Assembly (NCBI GenBank): GCA_910587785.1
Contig: CAJUOA010000017.1
Span: forward strand, 1 to 36,952
Direction of reading: 5' to 3'
Length of the DNA stretch: 36,952 nt
DNA from: an uncultured Oscillospiraceae bacterium
GTDB lineage: Bacteria; Bacillota; Clostridia; Oscillospirales; Oscillospiraceae
Part shown: piece after piece, positions 1-6,885 of the stretch
Layout of the letters: each line of letters opens with the position of its first letter
Position numbering within the stretch: position 1 is the first letter of the stretch
Made by a program: the position numbers and the translations under genes
Notes under the pieces: generated by a model
Seen by the model: the letters and a program-made list of their open reading frames with translations, nothing else
Databases searched by the model: none
What the model was told of the DNA's origin: nothing

Positions 1-424
1 GGAAGAAGGTGCGGAACAGGCTCTTGCACGGGATGCGGCACTCCAGCAGCAGTGCCAGCGCCAGGCTCAGCACCACCGCCAGGGGCACCGCCATGGCGGA
101 GAACATGGCGGTATTTTTCGCCGCCGTGAGGAAGGACGAATTTTTCAGCACCGCCTTGAAGTTGTCCAAAAAGACGAACTCCGGGTTGCTGGGACTGCGG
201 ATCACGGAGTAGTAGCACACCACCAGGAAGGGCACGATGAAGAACACCAGCACCCCCGTCACGCTGGGGCCCAGAAAGGCCATGGAGTGGAGGGTGTCCT
301 TCACCCGCTCGTTGCTCCAGTCCCAGGCACGGACGGCCCTTTTCCTCACGCCCGGCGCCCCGCCCGCCCTGACGGGCGGACGGGGGGTCTCCTGGACCGG
401 GGCCTTAGAGCGTTTCGTGAACAT
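1..424 (-). CDS. Sugar-type ABC transporter permease, N-terminal part (MalF/UgpA-like), runs off the window
   Basis: Only the first 141 codons are inside the window and the frame stays open through base 1. The start is read as the ATG at 424-422, which overlaps the end of the upstream lipoprotein gene by 20 bp. A weak GGTG-type ribosome site lies just before it. The N-terminus is basic and proline-rich (about 45 residues), followed by a hydrophobic segment starting near FLGPSVTGVLVFFIVPF and a second one near TAMFSAMAVPLAVVLSLALA. This is the usual start of MalF-type permeases, which form the membrane channel of carbohydrate ABC importers. Its place directly after two substrate-binding proteins supports this. 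The second permease expected of such a system would be beyond the left edge. The substrate cannot be told from sequence. Confidence 0.85.
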   Translation of the reverse strand, partial: MFTKRSKAPVQETPRPPVRAGGAPGVRKRAVRAWDWSNERVKDTLHSMAFLGPSVTGVLVFFIVPFLVVCYYSVIRSPSNPEFVFLDNFKAVLKNSSFLTAAKNTAMFSAMAVPLAVVLSLALALLLECRIPCKSLFRTFF

Positions 425-2924
425 AGAGGTTCACCCGGCTTTGGATCTGGGCGGCGGCGTCCTCCAGGGTCTTGTCCCCACTGAAGTAGCCCCCCGCCAC
501 GTCGATGACGATGTCGGCGATCTTCTGGTCATAGCCTCTGAGGGAGTCGATGGCGTTGTAGAGCTCCATGATCTGGTCGTACTCCTCCTGGGTGGTGGCC
601 TGAAGGTCTATGTCCAGCGTGCCCCAGGTCCAGCCGCCCTTGGAAGCCTGGATGGGTTCGCCGTCGCCGTCGAGGATCTGCTTGCCGTCGCTGTCGGTGA
701 TGTACTCGGCCTCCATGGCCTTCGCCGCCGCCTTCTCGAAGTCCGCCTTGTTGATGGGGAAGCCCCAGCGGTAGCCATAGGGCTGCTCCTCGTCCTCCGG
801 CAGCAGGAGCTGGCGCATGAAGGACCACGCGCCCTCCTTGTCCTTGCAGGTGCTGCTCATGGCCATGCCGCCGTTGATGTCAAAGGAGCTGCCGCAGGAG
901 CCGTCCTCCATGGGGAAGCCCTTGAAAGTGACATACCGGCCGGGGATCAGGCGGCTGCTAGTGCTGCTGCCGCCGCTGCTGCCGCTGCTGCTATCCCCAA
1001 TAATCACTGTGGTGAAGCCGCTGGAGGAGCCGGAATACCCGCTGTCATCCACCTGCTTGAGGGCCTCCGGGCCGCCGAACATGGCCTCGTAGACCTGGAA
1101 GTCGCTAAAGCCGTCCAGGCTCAGGGTATTGAGCATCTGACGGCCCTCGGCGATGCGGGTGGGCTCGTCGTCCTCCTCATCGTTGGAGACATACTCTGCG
1201 GGGAAGGTACTGCAAAACTCCAGCATTCCCTTGAAGCCGTCGCTGTCAAAGCTGCACTCGCCCTTCTCCCAGTCCACGTAGTGGTCCAGGTTCATCATCA
1301 GCACGTTCCGGAGCATCCCCTCCTTTGTGCCCATGTTGCCAAAGAGGGAGCTCCCCTCGGGCATGGTCTCCTGGGCGGCCTTCAGCTCGTCCAAGGTCCA
1401 GCCCATGTCGTCCCCCACCACCTTCCGGGAGCCGACGAGGGTGTACATGACGAAGGAGTTGAAAATCTGATAGAGCTTGCCGTCCTGCTCGGCGGCCTTG
1501 AGGGGCCGGTCCATCAGGCTGTCCCGTCCGATCTCCGGGTCGTTGTCGATGTAAGGCCACAGGTCCTCCAGGAGGCCCTGGGCGCCGTACTGCCGCAGGG
1601 GGAGCATATCCGCAGCCATCAGGTCCGGCACGTTCCCGGCCACAATCTCCGTGTTCAGCTTGGTGAGGCCCGCGTTGTAGTCGTCCTCGGTGTTGTACTC
1701 GGAGTAGTCCCGGATTTCAATGCGGTACTTGCCGTTGGTCTTGTTGAAGTTGATGATATTGGTGCGCACCTGCTGGTCCAAGTACATCGTGGCGTAGGTG
1801 AGCACGGTCTTGTCCGCCAGGACGGAGGCGTCCTGCTCGGTGAGCACCGCCAGCTCCACCTTTCTCCCATCCGTCCCCCACTCCTGGGTCATGGCCACCA
1901 CCCGGCCGTCGGAGAGGAAGTTGAAGAAGACCAGGTTGTCGGAGTTGATGTCCGCGGAGCTCCAGCTGAGGAGCCGCTCCCCGGAGGAAGTCTCTGCCTT
2001 GTAGCCGTAGAGGGAGTCGCCGGACTCATAATAGAAGAGGTACTCCCCCGCGCCGCTGTAGATGCTGTTGGGATTGCCCTCGGCGATGGGGTAGCTCTTG
2101 CCCCAGCCCTTGGAGGCCCGGTCGATGACCTGGACACTGCGGCCCTCGTCGCCGTAGCGCATCATGGCCACGCTGCCGTCGGTGAGAAGAATGAGATCCC
2201 CCCAGCTCTCGTCGGTGATAGAGAAGAGGACATTCATCTCCCGGTCCAGGACGAAGACTCCCGTGTTGTTGGAGGCGTACATGTACCCCTCGGCGTCCAG
2301 GACCTTGCGGTAGATCCAGTCGGTCTCCAGCTTCTCCGCCAGGGTGCTGATGTCCACCCGGTCGATCTCCTTGCCTGTGGCATCCAGTTTGCGCTCCAGC
2401 TCCACAGTGGTGCTGTTGAGGTAGTTGTACGGGTCATCCTTCTCCGGGTCGAAGTTCTCAGGCGGGTCGAAATCGTACACGTCTGCCCGCTCACTGACCC
2501 AGAGAGACCCGTCCGCCCCGGCCCGCAGGCTGTCGATGGTGAACCAGCCTTCGTCGGAGCTGTCGAAGCTGTAGGATGGCTCATAGTTCTCCAGCTCCAC
2601 CGGGGCGCTGCCGTCCAGGGGCACCTTGTAGATGCAGTACTCGCTGGAGTAGGCGGTGTACGTCTCCCCGGTGAAGGGGTTGGCAGCCTCCTTTTCGGTG
2701 TTCTTCTCGGCTACCACATAGATGTTGGTCCCGTCACAGCACCCGGCGGTGATGTCGTCCGCGTCCAGGTCCAGGTCCATGAACTCCGGTACGTAGACCG
2801 TACCGCTGAGGGGGGAGGCCCCGTCCTGCTTTTTGTCCTCTCCGCCCCCGCCGCAGGCCGCAAGTCCCAGCGCCATGCACAGCGCTAAGAGCAGGGCCGT
2901 CAGTTTCTTTCCATGTCGTCTCAT
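405..2924 (-). CDS. Oversized substrate-binding lipoprotein of a sugar-type ABC importer (copy 1)
   Basis: 839 residues. The start is the ATG at 2924, preceded by GGGAGG at good spacing; an earlier in-frame ATG at 2984 has no support. Residues 1-24 are a lipoprotein signal with lipobox LAAC (Cys24), so the mature protein would be anchored outside the membrane. Residues about 40-390 carry recurring short blocks such as DGSLWVSE, DAEGYMYAS and LLTDGSVAMM that look like beta-propeller blades. From about residue 390 the sequence resembles extracellular solute-binding proteins family 1 (LTYATMYLDQQ, FNKTNGKYRIEI, ACKDKEGAWSFMRQ). Ordinary family members are 400-550 residues, so the N-terminal sensor-like domain is extra. 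A serine/glycine-rich linker (GDSSSGSSGGSSTSS) breaks the C-terminal domain and is absent from the paralogue. It lies 46 bp downstream of that paralogue and directly before the permease, in one operon. Confidence 0.85.
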   Translation of the reverse strand: MRRHGKKLTALLLALCMALGLAACGGGGEDKKQDGASPLSGTVYVPEFMDLDLDADDITAGCCDGTNIYVVAEKNTEKEAANPFTGETYTAYSSEYCIYKVPLDGSAPVELENYEPSYSFDSSDEGWFTIDSLRAGADGSLWVSERADVYDFDPPENFDPEKDDPYNYLNSTTVELERKLDATGKEIDRVDISTLAEKLETDWIYRKVLDAEGYMYASNNTGVFVLDREMNVLFSITDESWGDLILLTDGSVAMMRYGDEGRSVQVIDRASKGWGKSYPIAEGNPNSIYSGAGEYLFYYESGDSLYGYKAETSSGERLLSWSSADINSDNLVFFNFLSDGRVVAMTQEWGTDGRKVELAVLTEQDASVLADKTVLTYATMYLDQQVRTNIINFNKTNGKYRIEIRDYSEYNTEDDYNAGLTKLNTEIVAGNVPDLMAADMLPLRQYGAQGLLEDLWPYIDNDPEIGRDSLMDRPLKAAEQDGKLYQIFNSFVMYTLVGSRKVVGDDMGWTLDELKAAQETMPEGSSLFGNMGTKEGMLRNVLMMNLDHYVDWEKGECSFDSDGFKGMLEFCSTFPAEYVSNDEEDDEPTRIAEGRQMLNTLSLDGFSDFQVYEAMFGGPEALKQVDDSGYSGSSSGFTTVIIGDSSSGSSGGSSTSSRLIPGRYVTFKGFPMEDGSCGSSFDINGGMAMSSTCKDKEGAWSFMRQLLLPEDEEQPYGYRWGFPINKADFEKAAAKAMEAEYITDSDGKQILDGDGEPIQASKGGWTWGTLDIDLQATTQEEYDQIMELYNAIDSLRGYDQKIADIVIDVAGGYFSGDKTLEDAAAQIQSRVNLYVHETL

Positions 2925-2970
2925 AAATGTCCTCCCTTCGGAGCTCCAAAACGAAGATTGCCGTTCAGCA

Positions 2971-5505
2971 TCACAGCTGCTCATTCATATACAACTTTAC
3001 CCGGCTCTGGATCTGGGTGGCGGTGTCGTCCAGCCCCCGGTCGCCCGCGAAGTAGGCCCCAGCCATATCCTTGATGATGTCGTAGATGCGCTGGTCATAG
3101 TTGTAGGTGGTGGTGATGGCGTTGTAGAGGGCCATCACCTGGTCCACCTCCTCCTGGGTGGCGGCGTAGACGTCGATGGTCTCGCCATCGCCCAGCCAGC
3201 GGCTGTACTGGGTGATCTTCACGGGCTCGCCGCTCTCATCCAGGACCTGCTCACCGTTCACGTCGGTCTCGTAGGCCACGGTCATGGCGGACTCCATGTA
3301 CTTGTCAAAGTCGGACTTGTTCACCGGGAAGCCGCCGAAGCTGTAGCGGGCCACGCCGTTGGAAGTGGGCTCGGCAGCCATAGCCCTGCCGGAGGTGCTC
3401 ATCGCCTGCATGACGCCGTCGCGCCTCTCCGCCGCCTCGTCGGCCTTGGGCAGGAGCACCTGCCGCATGAAGGACCAGGCGCCCTCCTTGTCCTTGCAGG
3501 CGCTGGTCATGGCGTAGCCGGAGCCGATGTTGAAGCTGCTGCCCACGCTGCCGTCCTCCATGGGGTAGCCCACGTAGGTGACGTCGCCGTCCAGGACCTT
3601 CTTGTACATCTGGAGCTCCGTGAAGTCGCTGAGATACGTCCGGCTGAGGAGCTGTGCGCCGTTGGCCATGCGGGTGATCTCGTCCTGGTAGTTCTCCCAG
3701 TCCACGCTCTCCCAGTCGAACTCCACGGGGAAGCTGTTGCAGAACTCCAGCAGGGACTTGAAGCTGGGGCTGTCGAAGTGGCACTCACCCTTCTCCCACT
3801 CCACGAAGGCGTCCATATTCAGGGCCAGAATCTGACTGAGCATCCCGTCCTTGGTGTCGCCGTCGCCGAAGATGGTGCAGCCCTCGGGCATCGCCGCCAG
3901 AGCCGCCTGGAGGTCCGCCAGAGTCCAGCTCATGGAGTCCCCCACCGCCCGGGACGCGCCCAGGCAGGACTGGATGTAGAAGGTGGAGAAGACCTGGTAG
4001 AGCTTGCCGTCCTGCTGGGCGGTCTCCAGGACGTGCTCCATGAGGCCCGCCCGGCCCCCGATCTCCGTATCGTTCTCGATGAAGGGCCACAGGTCCTCCA
4101 GAATGCCCTTGGCCCCGTACTGCCGCAGGGGCAGGCCGGTATCGGCGGACATCATGTCGGGGATATTCCCGGCGATGAGCTCGGTATTGAGCTTGGTGAG
4201 GCCCGCGCTGTTGTCGGTCTCGGTGTTGTACTCGGAGTAATCCCGGACCTCGATGCGGTACTTGTCGCTGGCCTTGTTGAACTCCAGGATGTCGTTGCGC
4301 TCCTGGTAGCCTAAGTACATGGTGGCGTAGGTGAGGGTGGTCTTCTCCGGGAGCTCGGAGCGGTCCTTCGCGGTGAGCACGGCGAGGTCGATGTTGATTA
4401 CGCCCTCATCGGTGCTCCAGTCCCACTCCCGGCTGAGGGCCGCCACCCGGCCGTCGTTGAGGAAGGTGAAAAAGGAGATATTGCTCCGGTCGATGTCGGA
4501 GTCCAGCCAGGAGAAGAGCTTCTCCCCCTCCTCGGCACCGGCCTTGAGGCCGTAGACGGAGTCGTTGTTCTGATAGTAGAAGAGGTAGTCCCCGCCGCCG
4601 GTGTAGACGGTCCCGGCATTCTGGGGCAGGGGGTACTCCTTGCCCCAGGCCTGGTTTGCCACGTCGACGGTGCGAAGCCTGTAGCCGTAGGAGCCCGTCT
4701 CCTCGTTGTCAACATAGACGGAAAAACCCATCGTCCCGTCTCCCAGGAGGACCATATCCCCCCAGAGCCTCTCCCCTTCCAGGGTGAAGAGGACGTTCTG
4801 GTCCTTGTCCAGAACGAAGAGCTTGTCCTCGCCGTTGGTGGTGTAGATGTTGCCGTCGTTGTCGAAGTTAATGTTACCGGTGTAATCCACCTCCAGCTTC
4901 TCCGCCAGACCCGTCAGCTCGATCCTGTTAAGGTCGCTGCCCGTGGAGTCGATCTGCCGGAAGACCTGGGTGTCGGTGCTGTCCTCGAAGTAGTTCCACT
5001 TCTCGTCGTCGGTGCCGTCAAAGCCCTCGGGCAGGTTGAAATTATAGATGTAAGAATACTCCTCCACCCAGAGGGTGCCGTCGGTGCCGGCGCGGATGCT
5101 GTTGATGCTGCTGCCGCCCTCGGCGTCCTCGGGGATGGAGGTAGCTTTGAAGTTGGTCAGCTCCTCCGGCGTACCGCCGTCCAGGGGCATCCGAAAAATG
5201 GCGGGATGGGTCTCAGTGACGGTGTAGGACTCGGTCTTGCCGGTGTCAGGGTCGGTGTAGGTCTCCTCCCGCTCCCCGTCCTTGACTTGGGCCAGGAGGT
5301 AGAGGTTCTCCCCGTCCGAACAGCCGCCCATAACGTCCTCTACGTCCATGTTGATATCCACGAAGCTGGGCACGTAGACCTTGCCGCTGAGCTGTCCGGC
5401 GTTGTCCTTGTCCTTTCCGCCCCCGCCGCAGGCGGTGAGGCCCAGCGCCATACATGCGGCCAGCAAGAGCGCCGCCAGCCGCCGTTTGTTTCTATGTACA
5501 GTCAT
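2971..5505 (-). CDS. Oversized substrate-binding lipoprotein of a sugar-type ABC importer (copy 2)
   Basis: 844 residues from the ATG at 5505, chosen because GGAGG lies 7-8 bases before it; the ATG two codons earlier is too close to that site. Lipobox LTAC puts the lipidated cysteine at residue 26. The architecture matches the downstream copy: an N-terminal region of about 360 residues with propeller-like blocks (GTDGTLWVEE, FDNDGNIYTT, VLLGDGTMGF), then a solute-binding domain beginning near LTYATMYLGYQERND. Long blocks are shared with copy 1 (for example RDYSEYNTE, GLTKLNTE, CKDKEGAWSFMRQ), so the two arose by tandem duplication. Copy 2 lacks the Ser/Gly linker of copy 1. It is first in the operon, so its leader should hold the operon promoter. 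The two copies may bind different ligands; the ligand is not known. Confidence 0.85.
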   Translation of the reverse strand: MTVHRNKRRLAALLLAACMALGLTACGGGGKDKDNAGQLSGKVYVPSFVDINMDVEDVMGGCSDGENLYLLAQVKDGEREETYTDPDTGKTESYTVTETHPAIFRMPLDGGTPEELTNFKATSIPEDAEGGSSINSIRAGTDGTLWVEEYSYIYNFNLPEGFDGTDDEKWNYFEDSTDTQVFRQIDSTGSDLNRIELTGLAEKLEVDYTGNINFDNDGNIYTTNGEDKLFVLDKDQNVLFTLEGERLWGDMVLLGDGTMGFSVYVDNEETGSYGYRLRTVDVANQAWGKEYPLPQNAGTVYTGGGDYLFYYQNNDSVYGLKAGAEEGEKLFSWLDSDIDRSNISFFTFLNDGRVAALSREWDWSTDEGVINIDLAVLTAKDRSELPEKTTLTYATMYLGYQERNDILEFNKASDKYRIEVRDYSEYNTETDNSAGLTKLNTELIAGNIPDMMSADTGLPLRQYGAKGILEDLWPFIENDTEIGGRAGLMEHVLETAQQDGKLYQVFSTFYIQSCLGASRAVGDSMSWTLADLQAALAAMPEGCTIFGDGDTKDGMLSQILALNMDAFVEWEKGECHFDSPSFKSLLEFCNSFPVEFDWESVDWENYQDEITRMANGAQLLSRTYLSDFTELQMYKKVLDGDVTYVGYPMEDGSVGSSFNIGSGYAMTSACKDKEGAWSFMRQVLLPKADEAAERRDGVMQAMSTSGRAMAAEPTSNGVARYSFGGFPVNKSDFDKYMESAMTVAYETDVNGEQVLDESGEPVKITQYSRWLGDGETIDVYAATQEEVDQVMALYNAITTTYNYDQRIYDIIKDMAGAYFAGDRGLDDTATQIQSRVKLYMNEQL

Positions 5506-5679
5506 TTGCATTCCTCCATACATCTGTAGTTTGTGCGGTCTTTTGGAATAGACGCACAGCGATGGAAAATGTTCCACCTTGTATGGCTCTATTGTATGGT
5601 TCTTTGCATCAGATTTGCATCAATCCCACATCACAGTTGTTTTATTTCTCCTTAAGAAATTCTTAAAACAAAAAAGTTC

Positions 5680-5708
5680 TTGCAAAAAACGGCCTCTTCT
5701 GCTATCAT
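5680..5708 (+). promoter_or_regulatory. Sigma-A type promoter of the vanG-like operon
   Basis: TTGCAA at 5680-5685 and TATCAT at 5703-5708 are separated by exactly 17 bp. Transcription would start near 5715, giving a leader of about 115 nt before the ligase start. Confidence 0.65.
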
Positions 5709-5720
5709 TTCAGCGAAACA

Positions 5721-5786
5721 GGGCGGGCCTGGTCCTGCCCCGAAAAAGCACAGGGCGGGACCGGTTTTTTCGCGTCTCAGGTCCCG
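5721..5786 (+). promoter_or_regulatory. Attenuator-like leader with an intrinsic terminator and competing stems
   Basis: Four complementary segments lie in the leader: A 5721-5727 (GGGCGGG), B 5731-5740 (GGTCCTGCCC), C 5753-5762 (GGGCGGGACC) and D 5780-5786 (GGTCCCG). B with C forms a 10-bp stem followed by GG and six T (5765-5770), a Rho-independent terminator. A with B, or C with D, would compete with it. Nothing is transcribed on the plus strand upstream, so a terminator here makes sense only as a leader attenuator. No start codon for a leader peptide is seen between the predicted transcript start and the stem, and the leader is too short for a T-box. Confidence 0.55.
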
Positions 5787-5829
5787 TTTTATGACAAGAT
5801 AACTGCTTTTCTGGGAGGTTTTTACACAA

Positions 5830-6885
5830 ATGGAGAGAAAGACGATCTTAGTTTTGTTCGGCGGGTGCTCCGGGGAGCACGAGGTCTCCCTGGTCTCCGC
5901 CCACGCGGTGCTTCGGAATATGGACCCCCTCCGCTATGACGCGGTGGCCGTGGGTATCACCCGGGAGGGCCGGTGGCTGCGCTACACCGGGGACCTGGAG
6001 CGCCTGCCCGCGAACTCCTGGCTGTCCGACGAGGCCGCCTGCACCCCCTGCACCCTGCTCCTGGACCGGGGGGAGCGGACGCTCATGGACCTGGACGGCT
6101 CCGGGAGGCGTATCCGCCTGGACGGGGCCTTCCCGGTCCTCCACGGCAAAAACGGCGAGGACGGCACGGTCCAGGGCCTGCTGGAGCTGGCGGGCATCCC
6201 CATCGTGGGGTGCGGCTCCCTCTCCAGCGCGCTGTGCATGGACAAGGACCGCTCCCACCGTCTGGCCGCCGCGGCGGGCGTCCGGGTGCCGGAGAGCGCC
6301 CTCTTCACCGCCGCGGCGGACCGCGCCGCCGTCCACGCCGCCGCCGGGACCATCGGCTATCCCGTGTTCGTCAAGCCGGTGCGCAGCGGCTCCTCCCTGG
6401 GGGTCACCCGGGTGGAGCGGGAGGAAGCGCTGGACCGGGCCTTGGAGGAGGCCCTGCTGGAGGACAGCGAGGTATTGCTGGAGGAGGCCATTGAGGGCTT
6501 CGAGGTGGGCTGTGCCGTGATGGGTTCCGGCGGGGCGCTCACCGTGGGCGAGGTGGACGAGATCGAGCTCAGCCAGGGCTTTTTTAACTTCGAGGAGAAG
6601 TACACCCTCAAAACCTCGGCCATCCACTGCCCCGCCCGCATCGCCCCGGAGAAGGCATCGGAGATCAAGGAGACCGCCAAGGTCCTCTACCGGGCCCTGG
6701 GCTGTGAGGTGCTGGCCCGGGTGGACCTCTTCCTCACGCCGGAGGGCAGCATCGTCTTCAACGAGATCAACACCATCCCCGGCTTCACCTCCCACAGCCG
6801 CTACCCCACCATGATGGCCAGGGCCGGCATCCCCTTCCCGGAGCTGGTCGCCCGCCTCATCGAGCTGGGGACGGCGCGGCAATGA
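5830..6885 (+). CDS. vanG: D-alanine--D-serine/D-alanine ligase, VanG type
   Basis: 351 residues, the normal length for D-Ala-D-Xaa ligases, with ATG preceded by GGGAGG. It makes the terminal dipeptide of the peptidoglycan precursor in the cytoplasm, using ATP. ATP-grasp signatures are visible: LHGKNGEDGT (104-113), CMDKDR (136-141), KPVRSGSSLGVT (182-193), VDEIELSQGFF (242-252) and NEINTIPGFTSHSRYP (311-326). The omega-loop reads EKYTLK (256-261), as in VanG/VanC-group D-Ala-D-Ser ligases; many housekeeping Ddl enzymes have a KY motif without this ExYTLK context, and D-Ala-D-Lac ligases lack the Tyr. The next gene, overlapping by 4 bp, is a VanT-type racemase that would supply D-serine. The partner dipeptidase VanXY and the VanRS regulators are not present here. 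A housekeeping role as the only Ddl remains possible. Confidence 0.8.
   Translation: MERKTILVLFGGCSGEHEVSLVSAHAVLRNMDPLRYDAVAVGITREGRWLRYTGDLERLPANSWLSDEAACTPCTLLLDRGERTLMDLDGSGRRIRLDGAFPVLHGKNGEDGTVQGLLELAGIPIVGCGSLSSALCMDKDRSHRLAAAAGVRVPESALFTAAADRAAVHAAAGTIGYPVFVKPVRSGSSLGVTRVEREEALDRALEEALLEDSEVLLEEAIEGFEVGCAVMGSGGALTVGEVDEIELSQGFFNFEEKYTLKTSAIHCPARIAPEKASEIKETAKVLYRALGCEVLARVDLFLTPEGSIVFNEINTIPGFTSHSRYPTMMARAGIPFPELVARLIELGTARQ

Larger units (their letters stand above)
5506..5829. promoter_or_regulatory. Divergent intergenic control region between the ABC operon and the ligase operon
   Basis: This 324-bp gene-free stretch is A+T-rich in its middle. Toward the minus-strand ABC operon it holds a hairpin (arms 5532-5540 and 5551-5558), a TGGAA-N4-TTCCA dyad at 5563-5576, and two direct copies of TTTGCATCA at 5603-5611 and 5614-5622, which is 11 bp or one helical turn apart. 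A 7-1-7 palindrome (TTAAGAA-A-TTCTTAA) lies at 5652-5666. The ligase promoter and leader hairpins follow and are listed separately. No clear minus-strand promoter with both boxes was found. The repeats could be operators for a regulator of the sugar importer; that is inference. Confidence 0.5.

Noticed and set aside
237..2888. Long plus-strand reading frame (883 codons) opposite the lipoprotein gene
   Set aside because: It is a mirror of the real minus-strand gene in G+C-rich DNA: low-complexity Val/Leu/Gly/His-rich protein, no domain, no ribosome site. The minus-strand frame has a lipobox and domain motifs.
2833..4314. Plus-strand reading frame of 493 codons opposite the second lipoprotein gene
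   Set aside because: Same shadow pattern; composition is biased and the opposite strand has clear coding evidence.
5791..5802. Possible leader peptide (ATG ACA AGA TAA) before the ligase
   Set aside because: Three codons only, no ribosome site, and located after both terminator stems, so it cannot drive classical attenuation.
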